Part shown: positions 16,169 through 26,024 of the stretch, piece after piece
How positions within the stretch are numbered: the first letter of the stretch is position 1
Layout: each line of letters opens with the position of its first letter
NCBI RefSeq assembly: GCF_023746535.1
Contig: NZ_CP098747.1
Location: 1,370,364 to 1,434,363 of the forward strand
DNA length: 64,000 nt
Direction of reading: 5' to 3'
From: Sneathiella marina
GTDB taxonomy: Bacteria; Pseudomonadota; Alphaproteobacteria; Sneathiellales; Sneathiellaceae
Position numbers and translations under genes: made by a program
Notes under the pieces: model-generated
Database searches by the model: none
Told to the model about the DNA's origin: nothing
The model's input: the letters and a program-made list of their open reading frames with translations, nothing else

Positions 16169-19100
16169 ATGCAGAATACAAACGTTAGTCTTGACGATAA
16201 GTACGAACTGGAAGCGGGGCAGGTGTTTATCACCGGCACGCAGGCTCTTGTCCGAATTCCGATTATGCAGCGACAGCGGGATGCGGCGGCTGGCCTCAAA
16301 ACCGGCGGCTTTATTTCCGGCTATCGGGGGTCGCCTTTGGGTTTGTATGACCAAAGTCTCTGGAAAGCGAAGCCTTTCCTGAAGAATAACGACATTCATT
16401 TCCAGCCCGGCGTGAACGAGGATCTGGCGGCAACCAGTATCTGGGGGACGCAGCAGCTGCCGATGTTCGGCCAGTCGGATTTCGATGGCGTCTTTGGTAT
16501 CTGGTACGGCAAGGGGCCCGGCATCGACCGTTCCGGTGATGTGTTCAAGCATGGCAATATGGCCGGCAGCTCGGAGCATGGCGGCGTGCTGGTTCTCATG
16601 GGTGACGACCATATGGCGAAATCCTCGACCGTTGCCCATCAAAGTGAACAAGCACTCGTCGCGGCGATGATGCCGGTCCTGAACCCGGCAACCGTCCAGG
16701 AATATCTGGACTACGGCCTCTATGGTATCGCCCTGTCACGCTATAGCGGCGCCTGGGTCGGGATGAAATGCCTGACCGATACGGTGGAAAGTTCCGCAAC
16801 CGCTTATGTGGGGCCGGACCGGGTGGACATAAAGATCCCCGAAGATATTGACCCTCCCCTGGGCGGTGTCCATATCCGCTGGCCTGACAGCTCAATTGGT
16901 CAGGAAACCAGACTTCTGCGGCACAAATTACCAATGATCAAGGCGTTTGTGCGTGCCAATAAACTGGACCGGATCACCCAGGACAGCAAAAACCGGAAAA
17001 TTGGCATCGTCACGACCGGGAAATCCTGGCTGGATGTGGAACAGGCGCTGGGCGATCTTGGTATCGGTTCCTCCGAAGCGGAGGAAATCGGCCTGTCCGT
17101 CTATAAGGTGGCCTGTCCCTGGCCGTTGGAGCCGGAAGGCATTCGCAAATTCGCAGACGGGCTTGACGAGATACTGTTTGTTGAGGAAAAACGCAGCCTG
17201 ATCGAAGAGCAGGCCGCCCGGATCCTGTATGACCTGGAGAGCCGCCCTGTTCTTGTCGGCAAAGAAGATGAAGCCGGTGCCATGCTGTTACCCTCCGACG
17301 GTGAACTGACGCCGGCCCTGGTCGCCCGGGCCATTGCCTCCCGGCTGAAGCGCCGGTCCATTTCCGATGCCATTGCCGAAGGTATCAGCCTGGCGGAAGC
17401 CCGTGAAGATGGCAATGCCATGCCGGCCGCGCCGGTGACACGGTCCCCGTGGTTCTGTTCCGGATGCCCGCATAATTCATCGACGAATGTGCCGGAGGGC
17501 AGCCGCGCCATGGCCGGCATTGGCTGTCATACCATGGCCATTTACATGCCGAACCGACGCACGGAAACCTACACCCATATGGGGGCGGAAGGGGCAAACT
17601 GGATCGGCCAGGCGCCCTTCACCAATGAAAAGCATATCTTCCAGAATCTGGGCGATGGCACCTATTATCATTCAGGCTTGCTGGCCATTCGGGCCGCCGC
17701 CGCGGCGGATGTGAATATTACCTATAAGATCCTGTTTAATGATGCCGTCGCCATGACCGGCGGGCAGCCGTTTGACGGGCCCTTATCCCCGTGGCTTATC
17801 AGCCAGCAGGTTCATGCGGAAGGGACGAAGAGGGTCGTCGTCGTCACGGATGAGCCGGATAAATATGACGCAGGAACCAAATGGGCACCGGGTGTCAAGA
17901 TTTACCACCGGGATGATCTGGACAAGGTTCAGCGGGAACTCCGTGAGGTCGAGGGGGTTACCGCCCTGATTTATGACCAGACTTGCGCCGCCGAAAAACG
18001 CCGCCGCCGCAAACGCGGAACGTTTCCGGATCCGGCCAAGCGGGTGTTTATCAACGAAGAGGTTTGCGAAGGCTGCGGGGACTGCGGGGTGGCGTCCAAC
18101 TGCGTTTCGGTGAAACCGCTGGAGACGGAACTGGGCCGCAAGCGGGTAATCGACCAGTCAAGCTGCAACAAGGATTTCTCCTGCGTAAAAGGCTTTTGCC
18201 CGAGTTTTGTCACCATTGAAGGCGGGGACCTCAGGAAACCGGAAAAGCAGACGGTCACCTCCAGTGATATTGATGTCTCAAACCCTGCGGCCGGCCTGCC
18301 GGAACCCGCAAGTCCGGCCATCGACGGCACCTATAATATTCTGGTGACAGGAATTGGCGGAACCGGTGTGATCACCGTTGGCGCCTTGTTGGGCATGGCG
18401 GCCCATATAGAAAATAAGGGGGCCTCCATCCTCGATCAAACGGGGCTGGCACAGAAAAATGGCGCGGTCATGAGCCATGTTCGCATTGCCAACAACGCGG
18501 ATGAGCTCAGCGGAACAAGAATTCCAAACCGCCAGACCGATCTGGTTGTCGGTTGCGACCTGGTTGTTGCCGCCGGGCGGGACGCCCTGCAGACATATGA
18601 CCTGGGCAGAACACGGGCGATTATTAACGATCACGTTGTGCCTGTCGCGGCCTTTACCCTGTCGCCGGACCTGGCCATGGATCGGGATACCTTGACCGGC
18701 CTGGTGGCCGATAGCATTGGACGTGAACAGGCCGAGTTTATTAACAGCACGACCCTGGCGACCGCCTTGATGGGCGATTCCATTGCCGCCAACCTGTTCC
18801 TGCTGGGGGTCGCCTTCCAGCGGGGCACGATCCCGCTTTCTTTAAGTTCCATCGAGATGGCTATTGAGTTGAACGGCATTGCCGTTGACGCCAATAAACG
18901 GAGCTTTGCGTGGGGACGTAAGGCCGCTGAAGATCAAAAAGCAGTTGAAAATATCGCCCTTCCGGCCATGCCAAAGCAAGTTGCCATAGTCGATACTCTG
19001 GATCAAATTGTTGCCAAGCGCATGGACCGTCTGAAAGCCTATCAAAGCGGACGATATGCCAAGCGATACGGCAAACTGGTCGCATCGGTTCTGGCAGCAG

Positions 19101-19654
19101 AGGAAAAGGCGAAACCCGGCTCGACCGCCCTCAGTGGCGCTGTGGCCAGATATTTCTATAAATTGATGGCTTATAAGGATGAGTATGAGGTTGCCCGGCT
19201 TTATACGGACGGAGTGTTCTCGGCGAAAATAAAGGACCAGTTTGAAGGCGACTTCAAGCTCAAGTTCCATCTGGCACCACCGGTTTTTGCCAAACGGCAT
19301 GAAGAAACCGGCCATCTGGTGAAGAAGGAATTCGGCCCCTGGATGTTGAAAGCTTTTGGCGTCCTTGCCAAGCTGCGATTCCTGCGGGGCACAGCGCTTG
19401 ATCCTTTCGGCAAATCCCATGAGCGTAAATCGGAACGGGCATTGATCGGTGAGTATGAAGCAACCCTGCTTGAGCTGTGCGAGACCCTGAGCGCGGATAA
19501 CTTGCTGCTGGCCGCGGAAATCGCCGAAGTACCGGAGCAAATTCGGGGCTATGGCCATGTCAAGGAACAGCATCTCGCCATTGCCCGGGCCCTGCGCGAA
19601 GACCTGCTAAGCCGCTATCATCAGGGTGAAGCCCAGCCCCTGGCGGCAGAATAG
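16169..19654 (+). CDS. indolepyruvate ferredoxin oxidoreductase family protein, fused alpha-gamma form
   Basis: A 1161-residue cytoplasmic enzyme expected to oxidise an aryl or branched 2-oxoacid to the acyl-CoA with thiamine diphosphate and Fe-S clusters. The N-terminal pyruvate-type domain starts with SGYRGSPLGLYDQ. The TPP domain lies around 430-600, with CSGCPHNSSTNVPEGS and GIGCHTM. A ferredoxin-like cysteine cluster CEGCGDCGVASNC is near 630-645, with later cysteines in SSCNKDFSCVKGFC. The gamma domain begins GIGGTGVITVG near 726, and a long C-terminal domain follows. This single-chain form is typical of proteobacteria and needs no separate iorB. Its position 50 bases after livF suggests it oxidises the imported compound's 2-oxoacid. 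Confidence 0.9.
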   Translation: MQNTNVSLDDKYELEAGQVFITGTQALVRIPIMQRQRDAAAGLKTGGFISGYRGSPLGLYDQSLWKAKPFLKNNDIHFQPGVNEDLAATSIWGTQQLPMFGQSDFDGVFGIWYGKGPGIDRSGDVFKHGNMAGSSEHGGVLVLMGDDHMAKSSTVAHQSEQALVAAMMPVLNPATVQEYLDYGLYGIALSRYSGAWVGMKCLTDTVESSATAYVGPDRVDIKIPEDIDPPLGGVHIRWPDSSIGQETRLLRHKLPMIKAFVRANKLDRITQDSKNRKIGIVTTGKSWLDVEQALGDLGIGSSEAEEIGLSVYKVACPWPLEPEGIRKFADGLDEILFVEEKRSLIEEQAARILYDLESRPVLVGKEDEAGAMLLPSDGELTPALVARAIASRLKRRSISDAIAEGISLAEAREDGNAMPAAPVTRSPWFCSGCPHNSSTNVPEGSRAMAGIGCHTMAIYMPNRRTETYTHMGAEGANWIGQAPFTNEKHIFQNLGDGTYYHSGLLAIRAAAAADVNITYKILFNDAVAMTGGQPFDGPLSPWLISQQVHAEGTKRVVVVTDEPDKYDAGTKWAPGVKIYHRDDLDKVQRELREVEGVTALIYDQTCAAEKRRRRKRGTFPDPAKRVFINEEVCEGCGDCGVASNCVSVKPLETELGRKRVIDQSSCNKDFSCVKGFCPSFVTIEGGDLRKPEKQTVTSSDIDVSNPAAGLPEPASPAIDGTYNILVTGIGGTGVITVGALLGMAAHIENKGASILDQTGLAQKNGAVMSHVRIANNADELSGTRIPNRQTDLVVGCDLVVAAGRDALQTYDLGRTRAIINDHVVPVAAFTLSPDLAMDRDTLTGLVADSIGREQAEFINSTTLATALMGDSIAANLFLLGVAFQRGTIPLSLSSIEMAIELNGIAVDANKRSFAWGRKAAEDQKAVENIALPAMPKQVAIVDTLDQIVAKRMDRLKAYQSGRYAKRYGKLVASVLAAEEKAKPGSTALSGAVARYFYKLMAYKDEYEVARLYTDGVFSAKIKDQFEGDFKLKFHLAPPVFAKRHEETGHLVKKEFGPWMLKAFGVLAKLRFLRGTALDPFGKSHERKSERALIGEYEATLLELCETLSADNLLLAAEIAEVPEQIRGYGHVKEQHLAIARALREDLLSRYHQGEAQPLAAE

Positions 19655-19662
19655 GGACGGTT

Positions 19663-19986
19663 ATGTCGCACCAATATACAGCAGAGCTGCTGCGGGAGGC
19701 GTTACAATCGCGCCAAGGTATCACTGAAAAGAAAATGTTCGGTGGAATCTGCTTTTTAATGAACGGCAATATGCTGTGCGGGACGGGTGAGGATCGCGTG
19801 ATGTTCCGTGTTGGTAAAGACCTGGAAGCCGAGGCGCGCGCCCGTCCCGGAGCAGAAACCATGGAGATGGGGGGCCGCAAAATGGGCGGCCTTGTCTGGG
19901 TTGATCTGGATGCCGCCGTTGAGACCGGCCTTGACAACTGGATCTCTCTCGCTAATAAATTCGTTGGTAGCCTACCCCCGAAATAG
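19663..19986 (+). CDS. TfoX N-terminal domain protein
   Basis: A 107-residue protein matching the TfoX/Sxy N-terminal domain: KKMFGGICFLMNGNMLCG followed by RVGKDLEAEARARPGAE and MGGLVWVDLDA. The C-terminal HhH-like domain of full-length Sxy is absent, as in many stand-alone bacterial copies. It begins 9 bases after the oxidoreductase stop, so it is probably in the same transcript. Function is unknown; a competence role is not implied by this context. Confidence 0.8.
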   Translation: MSHQYTAELLREALQSRQGITEKKMFGGICFLMNGNMLCGTGEDRVMFRVGKDLEAEARARPGAETMEMGGRKMGGLVWVDLDAAVETGLDNWISLANKFVGSLPPK

Positions 19987-20016
19987 TTAATCTGAAACTT
20001 CAGGAAAACCCTCTAA

Positions 20017-20979
20017 ATGATGGAAATTGCGGGACTTGTCTTCCCTCTGTTCGGGCTGATCCTGCTGGGATATATGGCCGCGCGGATCACCAAGCAACCC
20101 GAGGCGGCCATGGGCTGGCTCAGTACGTTCATTGTTTATGTATCGCTGCCCTGCCTGTTTTTCAAACTACTGTCCCAAACACCCGTGGAAAAACTGGCGT
20201 CCTGGGATTTCATCGGGATCAACCTGCTGGCGACCTTTTCCGTTTTCGTCATGGTCTTCGGCATATCCAAGGCGACCACGCGATCGACCACCCCAGAGGC
20301 GACGATACAGGGGCTGGCCGGGGCTTACGGGAATATCGGCTTTATGGGGCCGGGGATTGCCCTGTTGTCGTTTGGAGAACTGGCGGCGGTACCGCTCGCC
20401 CTGATTTTCTGCTTTGAAAATATCATGCATTTCACATTGGCGCCGACCCTGATGGCGTTTGCCAGCGGCAAGGCAAACAATATTGGCGGCCTGGTCTTCG
20501 AAATCGGCAAGAAAGTCCTTCTTCACCCCTTTATCCTCGCGACCATCGCCGGGGTATCCGCAGCCGTTATCGGCTTCACGCCGCCGACACCCATCGAAAG
20601 ACTGATCGACTATCTGGCGCAAGCCGCCGCTCCGTGTGCGCTGTTTGCCATGGGCGTGACCTTGGCGCTACGGCCCTTGCGGCGCATCCCGGGTGAGCTT
20701 TCCTTTATCATTCCCTTCAATCTCGCGGTCCATCCGGTGCTGATGTATCTGGCCCTGAGCTGGTTTGGCAATTTTGATCCCATCTGGGTATATACGGCGG
20801 TGTTGCTGGCCGCCTTGCCGACAGCAACCAACGTCTTTGTCATCGCCCAGCAATATGGCGTCTGGATCGAACGCGCCTCCGCCACCATCCTGCTGTCCAC
20901 CATGATCTCCGTCGTCTCCGTCACCGCCCTTATCTACGCCATCACCACCGGACTGATGCCCGCGGATCTGTTTCCGTAA
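20017..20979 (+). CDS. AEC family transporter (auxin efflux carrier-like)
   Basis: A 320-residue inner-membrane protein with about ten membrane segments. FPLFGLILLGYMAARIT at the start, GLAGAYGNIGFMGPGIAL at about 102-120 and LAALPTATNVFVIAQQYG near 265-280 are the family's conserved segments. AEC carriers move malate, malonate or other weak acids by proton coupling. It follows the TfoX-like gene by 30 bases on the same strand and may belong to the same functional region of organic acid metabolism. Confidence 0.87.
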   Translation: MMEIAGLVFPLFGLILLGYMAARITKQPEAAMGWLSTFIVYVSLPCLFFKLLSQTPVEKLASWDFIGINLLATFSVFVMVFGISKATTRSTTPEATIQGLAGAYGNIGFMGPGIALLSFGELAAVPLALIFCFENIMHFTLAPTLMAFASGKANNIGGLVFEIGKKVLLHPFILATIAGVSAAVIGFTPPTPIERLIDYLAQAAAPCALFAMGVTLALRPLRRIPGELSFIIPFNLAVHPVLMYLALSWFGNFDPIWVYTAVLLAALPTATNVFVIAQQYGVWIERASATILLSTMISVVSVTALIYAITTGLMPADLFP

Positions 20980-21032
20980 GGTACCGATAAAAGGAAAAGT
21001 GAGAGTAGGTTTAACCCCATTCGAGGTATGGT

Positions 21033-21614
21033 TTGCAAACATCAAGTGAGAAGCCTGAAACGTCAAATAGGGTGGTCATAATATCTGGATGTTCCGGTGG
21101 TGGTAAGTCAACGCTGGTTCAGGCGCTTTGTGAACGAGGTTGGAATACCGTCGAGGAAGCGGGTCGGCAGGTTGTTCAGTCTGAACTGGCAAAGAATGGA
21201 AATGCCTTGCCATGGCGTGATCCGGCTGCTTTTGTTGCCCAAGCCGCAACCGTGAGTATCCGCCAAATCGACCAGGCGCTAACAGGCTCAAAAAAATCAC
21301 TGATAATTTCAGACCGCTCGATCATCGATACCATTTCTTATCTCGAATTCTGTCACCTTGAAACTCCGGAAAAAATGCTGAACTGGCTTCAAATCCACCG
21401 GTATAATCTGACCGTGTTTTTTGTCCCTCCGTGGGAGTCAATATTTGCCTCCGATCAGGAGCGGCCAAAACCGTTCAAACAAGCAATTGCTGAATATGAA
21501 CATTTAAAAAGAGCGTATCAATCGCTCGGCTATCAATTACTGGAAATCCCGCAATTGCCGGTCAAGAAACGGGTAGATTTTGTTGAACATCACCTACACC
21601 GTCTAGCGGAATAA
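21033..21614 (+). CDS. P-loop AAA ATPase (AAA_28-like)
   Basis: A 193-residue cytoplasmic nucleotide-binding protein. Walker A is GCSGGGKSTL near residue 20, and a Walker-B-like SLIISDRSIID is near 90. EEAGRQVVQSEL after Walker A and FFVPPWESIFASDQERPK are typical of the AAA_28 group, predicted kinases or ATPases of unknown substrate. The start is TTG at 21033 with CGAGG six bases upstream; no in-frame ATG fits better. It stands alone between the AEC carrier and ettA. Confidence 0.75.
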   Translation: MQTSSEKPETSNRVVIISGCSGGGKSTLVQALCERGWNTVEEAGRQVVQSELAKNGNALPWRDPAAFVAQAATVSIRQIDQALTGSKKSLIISDRSIIDTISYLEFCHLETPEKMLNWLQIHRYNLTVFFVPPWESIFASDQERPKPFKQAIAEYEHLKRAYQSLGYQLLEIPQLPVKKRVDFVEHHLHRLAE

Positions 21615-21708
21615 ATCTGTTGCAGAATCACGACAACAATTGCGCCCAATGCATTGTTTCGCTACAAGAAGCGCAAATGAATTTTGATTAATCGGAGGGG
21701 CGGCCCCC

Positions 21709-23388
21709 ATGGCGTCTTATCAGTATATTTATGTGATGAACGGTCTGTCCAAGACCTATCCCGGCGGCAAGCAGGTTTTGAAGGATATCCGGCTGAGCTT
21801 CTTTCCCGGTGCCAAAATCGGCGTGTTGGGCCTGAACGGCTCGGGTAAATCGACCTTGTTGAAAATCATGGCCGGTATCGAGACGGAATTTAACGGCGAG
21901 GCCTGGTCCGCCGATGGCGTCAAAGTCGGCTATCTGGCGCAGGAACCGGAGCTGGATCCGGCAAAAGACGTGCTGGGGAATGTGATGGACGGCGTGCATG
22001 AGAAGAAAGCGCTGCTCGATCAGTTTAACGAGATTTCGGCCCGTTTTGCAGAAGAACTGACCGATGATGAGATGAATGACCTGATTGCCGAGCAAGGCGA
22101 GTTGCAGGAGCAGATTGACGCCCAGAACCTGTGGGACCTGGACCGCGAGGTTGACATCGCCATGGATGCGCTGCGCTGCCCGCCGGGGGACGCGGATGTG
22201 ACCAAGTTATCGGGCGGGGAACGCCGCCGTGTGGCGCTGTGCCGATTGTTGCTATCGCAACCTGACATGTTGTTGCTCGATGAGCCGACCAACCATCTGG
22301 ATGCGGAAAGTGTCGCCTGGCTGGAGCGGTTCCTGCATGACTATCCGGGAACCGTTGTTGCCGTTACCCATGATCGTTATTTCCTGGATAACGTGGCGGG
22401 CTGGATACTGGAGCTGGACCGCGGGCACGGCATTCCCTGGGAAGGTAACTATTCCAGCTGGCTGGAGCAGAAGGAAAAACGTCTGGCGCAGGAAGGTAAG
22501 TCTGAAGATGCCCGCCGCAAGACCCTGGATCGGGAGCTGGAATGGATCCGGCAGGGACCAAAAGGCCGTCAGTCAAAATCCAAGGCCCGGATCAGCGCCT
22601 ATGAAGAGTTGCTTGGTCAGGAAAATGCCAGCCGCGCCGACAATATGCAGATTTACATTCCGGCCGGACAGCGGCTCGGCGATCTGGTGGTCGAGGCGGA
22701 TAATGTATCCAAGGCGTTTGGCGACAAATTGCTGATCGAGGGATTGAACTTCAAACTTCCCGCGGGGGCAATCGTTGGTGTTATCGGCCCCAATGGCGCC
22801 GGTAAAACCACCCTGTTCAAGCTGCTAACTGCTCAGGAAGCACCGGATACGGGGGACTTCAAGGTTGGCCCGACCGTACAGCTGGGCTATGTGGACCAGG
22901 ATCGCGACACGCTGGATGGCACCAAAACCGTCTGGGAGGAAATCTCCGAAGGCAACGAGATTATTGAGCTTGGCAAGAAGGAGATCAACAGCCGGGCCTA
23001 TGTTTCGGGGTTCAATTTCAAAGGATCGGATCAGCAAAAGAAGGTGGGCCAGCTCTCGGGCGGGGAACGCAACCGGGTCAATCTGGCCAAGATGCTGAAA
23101 ACCGGCAGTAACTTCCTGCTGCTGGATGAGCCGACCAATGACCTGGACGTGGATACCCTCCGCGCATTGGAGGAGGCGTTATTGCAGTTTGCTGGCTGCG
23201 CCGTGGTTATCAGCCATGATCGCTGGTTCCTCGATCGTATCGCCACCCATATCCTGGCCTATGAAGGCGACAGTCATGTGGAATGGTTCGAAGGGAACTT
23301 TGAAGCCTATGAGGAAGACAAGCGCCGCCGCCTGGGGAAAGAGGCCACCGAGCCCCACCGGATCAAATACAAACCCATCAGCCGGTAA
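21709..23388 (+). CDS. ettA: energy-dependent translational throttle protein EttA (ABC-F ATPase)
   Basis: A 559-residue cytoplasmic ABC-F protein that binds the ribosomal E site and gates initiation according to ATP/ADP. Two ATPase domains are complete: GLNGSGKST near 42 with [11 protein letters not shown] near 168, and GPNGAGKTT near 362 with [11 protein letters not shown] near 450. Both have LLLDEPTN plus Asp Walker B motifs. The linker between them and the C-terminal [17 protein letters not shown] tail match EttA rather than Uup or YheS, and the length is typical. AGGGG-rich sequence precedes the ATG. Confidence 0.94.
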   Translation: MASYQYIYVMNGLSKTYPGGKQVLKDIRLSFFPGAKIGVLGLNGSGKSTLLKIMAGIETEFNGEAWSADGVKVGYLAQEPELDPAKDVLGNVMDGVHEKKALLDQFNEISARFAEELTDDEMNDLIAEQGELQEQIDAQNLWDLDREVDIAMDALRCPPGDADVTKLSGGERRRVALCRLLLSQPDMLLLDEPTNHLDAESVAWLERFLHDYPGTVVAVTHDRYFLDNVAGWILELDRGHGIPWEGNYSSWLEQKEKRLAQEGKSEDARRKTLDRELEWIRQGPKGRQSKSKARISAYEELLGQENASRADNMQIYIPAGQRLGDLVVEADNVSKAFGDKLLIEGLNFKLPAGAIVGVIGPNGAGKTTLFKLLTAQEAPDTGDFKVGPTVQLGYVDQDRDTLDGTKTVWEEISEGNEIIELGKKEINSRAYVSGFNFKGSDQQKKVGQLSGGERNRVNLAKMLKTGSNFLLLDEPTNDLDVDTLRALEEALLQFAGCAVVISHDRWFLDRIATHILAYEGDSHVEWFEGNFEAYEEDKRRRLGKEATEPHRIKYKPISR

Positions 23389-23504
23389 GTGATCATGGGC
23401 ACTCAAATGGGAGTTTTATTGTAAGAATATAAAACAATTTATTATTGTTGTAAAAATCGACTTGCGATATTGTTTTTGCGTTCAGGTTTGAAACGGGGGA
23501 ATAG

Positions 23505-24569
23505 TTGGACAAAGCTGAAGCGAGATTAAGGGTACGGCAAATTGCCTCCTTCCGCTCGGAACTGGCGGAATTGGAAAAAAGCGATATTTTACGCCTGACC
23601 GATGAAAAAGCTGAGACCATCGGGAAATTTCACGCGCAAATTCTGAACGATATTGCCGAGGAATTTGATACAGATCTCAGCGACACAGAGGCCCAGCTGT
23701 CATGGGGAATGAAACTGGCGTCCACATGTGGTGCCGTGGCCCTGTCCATGGCCATCTTTATGTTCTTCAATTATTATTGGGACAATTTTTCCACCGGGCT
23801 GCAGGTGAGTTTGGCCGTTATCGCCCCTTTTCTGGCATGGGGAGTTACGGAGCTTGTTGCGAAACTCTATAGAGTTTCGTATTTCACGTCCCTCGCTGTT
23901 CTCGTGGCCATTGCCTGTTTCGTGATTGATATTTACATCGTTGGAGAGATTTACAACCTGTCACCATCTCCAACGCCGTTTTTGGCGTGGGGCTTATTCG
24001 GCCTCCTTTTGGCATTTAGACATGATTTGTCATTCGTATTGGCCCTGTCCGTGGCGAGTTTACTTGTCTTTGCCGGAGGTATTTTGACGACACTGCTCGG
24101 CTATTCCTGGTCGTTTAGTATTGTTCCGGAAGTATATCTACCCGGCTGTTTTGTGATATTGGCAACGCCCTTTCTCTTCCCGCATGGACTGGTTCGGGAG
24201 CAGCGTTCGACATTTCTGCTGGTCGGGATGCTTGGCATTTACGGGATACTGATGAGTTTGCTGTTTATGCCCTATAAAAGTCTTTTGCCCTTACCGGTCA
24301 GCAGCATTGAATGGGTTTATACAGTCATTTCACTGATTTTATCCTGCGCTTTAACATGGGCGTGCCTGCGTGCGAAATGGACCGTTGGATCGTATATTTC
24401 TGCGGGATTCCTAATACTTTATATATTGCAGAGATATTGTGACTGGTTTTGGAAAATCTGGCCAAGCTATCTTTTCTTTCTCGTTTTAGGGTTGTTCGCC
24501 ATTTTTGCCATATTGATTTTACGCCGTGTCCGGTTTTCAGAAAGAAGGAGGCAGCGTGAAATTTCTTAA
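23505..24569 (+). CDS. DUF2157-type polytopic membrane protein
   Basis: A 354-residue inner-membrane protein. A cytoplasmic N-terminal helical region of about 65 residues is followed by roughly ten membrane segments. The pattern of DTEAQLSWGMKLAS followed by IFMFFNYYWDNFS resembles DUF2157 proteins. It starts with TTG (23505) after GGGGGAATAG. The next gene overlaps its end and encodes a membrane-anchored periplasmic protein, as DUF2157 genes usually have a DUF4401 or GDYXXLXY-type partner. Function unknown. Confidence 0.7.
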   Translation: MDKAEARLRVRQIASFRSELAELEKSDILRLTDEKAETIGKFHAQILNDIAEEFDTDLSDTEAQLSWGMKLASTCGAVALSMAIFMFFNYYWDNFSTGLQVSLAVIAPFLAWGVTELVAKLYRVSYFTSLAVLVAIACFVIDIYIVGEIYNLSPSPTPFLAWGLFGLLLAFRHDLSFVLALSVASLLVFAGGILTTLLGYSWSFSIVPEVYLPGCFVILATPFLFPHGLVREQRSTFLLVGMLGIYGILMSLLFMPYKSLLPLPVSSIEWVYTVISLILSCALTWACLRAKWTVGSYISAGFLILYILQRYCDWFWKIWPSYLFFLVLGLFAIFAILILRRVRFSERRRQREIS

Positions 24570-25224
24570 ATTTTCTATGCCTTTGGCTGTGCTGTTGATC
24601 GCCAATATCTTCGTTTTTGGCGGCGTTTACTGGAACCAAAGTGGTACCCCAACTGGAACGATATATTTAAATGACTGTGGACTGGGCCAAAGGGGCGGGT
24701 ATTTCTTGAGAAAACACGACCGCTTTCTAAGCCTCGCCATTGTTTCTGAACCGGTGACGGTAACCGGCCTCGAAGATCCGGACAGGGCCAAATATGGCAC
24801 GCGGGAAAGAGCGTTGTCATCATATGTGTTGGTCCGGCAGGGTGGCCCTGAATGGGATAAATTTGTTGCAAGAGAAAAATCGAGACTAAAAACATTGGAG
24901 ACGAGATCCAGTAAATTGATTTATACGGATAGCTCTCCAGACTTACAGGTGCTGATAGACAGGCAATCTAGCACCGACGGGGAGGCCATCCTGCGCGGAA
25001 GCATACGAAAGAGGCAAAATACATCCGAATTCTACCCCAGAGCCCTGACGACACAAATTTCCATAGACAGTAAATTTCGACAGCATTTCGAAGAAATTGC
25101 CAAATTGGAAAAGGCTCGCAAGGACAAGGCCAAAGATCCGCAATCCTGTGTGCCCCAGTTTGAAATCACGGTAAACTGGGGCCGGCGTTATGACCCGTGG
25201 ATCAGTTCCGTCAGCAAGCTGTAA
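24556..25224 (+). CDS. membrane-anchored protein paired with the DUF2157-type gene
   Basis: A protein of about 222 residues with one N-terminal membrane anchor (about 6-24) and a soluble, probably periplasmic domain containing CGLGQRGGYFLRKHDRFL and a C-terminal cysteine. The GTG at 24556 is preferred over 24526 because AAGGAGG is just upstream, and it overlaps the upstream stop by 14 bases. It resembles DUF4824-type partners of DUF2157 proteins, but the GDYXXLXY motif is not present. Function cannot be assigned. Confidence 0.65.
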   Translation: MKFLKFSMPLAVLLIANIFVFGGVYWNQSGTPTGTIYLNDCGLGQRGGYFLRKHDRFLSLAIVSEPVTVTGLEDPDRAKYGTRERALSSYVLVRQGGPEWDKFVAREKSRLKTLETRSSKLIYTDSSPDLQVLIDRQSSTDGEAILRGSIRKRQNTSEFYPRALTTQISIDSKFRQHFEEIAKLEKARKDKAKDPQSCVPQFEITVNWGRRYDPWISSVSKL

Positions 25225-25227
25225 CTT

Positions 25228-25854
25228 CTATGCGGCATGCTTGTCGACAATATACTTGACGGCGGGGCGGGCGAGCATGGCGGCGCGATGGGCCTTCATG
25301 ACCGGGAAGTCGTTGATATCGACGCTGTCGCCTTCCATCCACTGGGTGATGGAGAACAGGTAAATATCCGCGATGCTATAATCCTCTCCCATAACCCAGG
25401 GGCCCTTGAACATCTCCGCCTCGATCAGGGCGAAGCATTCCTGCATATTACGGGTCACCTTGGCCTGCATGGCCTTGATGGCATGGCTGTCACTTTCATC
25501 CACCCAGCGTTTCCCGCGCATGCGGTGGGCGTGATTGACATGGGCCGTTGAGCACAGATAGCTGTTGAACGACTGAAGCTGTGCCAGATCAAAGATATCT
25601 GCAGGCGGCGGAAAGACATCGCTGCCAAAACGCTGGGCAATATACAGCAGGATTGCCGGGGTTTCCGTCAGAATGCCATGCTCGGTCACCAGCGACGGTA
25701 CCCGGCCCTTTGGGTTGATTGCCAGATATTCAGGCAAGGTATGTTCCAAAATCGCGGAATTAAGTCTTATTCCCTCATAATTCACACCGGTTTCTTCAAG
25801 GGCGATATGGGAGGCGAGGGCAATGGACCCGGCATTATAAAAGAGTTTCAGCAT
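25228..25854 (-). CDS. glutathione S-transferase family protein
   Basis: A 208-residue cytoplasmic protein. The thioredoxin-like domain shows LFYNAGSIALASHIALEE at the start, the cis-proline segment NPKGRVPSLV and the TETPAILLYIAQRFG helix. The C-terminal all-helical domain has VMGEDYSIADIYLFSI, the GST N-capping box. The catalytic position in SIALASHIA suggests a Ser/Cys-type beta- or theta-like class. It converges on the DUF2157 partner gene with 3 bases between stops. Substrate unknown. Confidence 0.87.
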   Translation of the reverse strand: MLKLFYNAGSIALASHIALEETGVNYEGIRLNSAILEHTLPEYLAINPKGRVPSLVTEHGILTETPAILLYIAQRFGSDVFPPPADIFDLAQLQSFNSYLCSTAHVNHAHRMRGKRWVDESDSHAIKAMQAKVTRNMQECFALIEAEMFKGPWVMGEDYSIADIYLFSITQWMEGDSVDINDFPVMKAHRAAMLARPAVKYIVDKHAA

Positions 25855-26024
25855 CTATCTTTCTTTCCACCATCAGGGTTGGTCGTGATATGTGTTTATT
25901 GGCGCTATTATGGTCCGGGATTTTACAGCTGTCGCGTCAATAAATTGGCATTTAAATCCATTAAAGGAATATGTTAAGAATTTGCCGGTATTTTTACGCA
26001 AAATCACGAGGAAAAGTTGCCTAA

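Noticed and set aside
18842-19573. 243-codon minus-strand frame inside the oxidoreductase gene
   Set aside because: It is fully covered by the well-supported plus-strand enzyme and has no family-like sequence.
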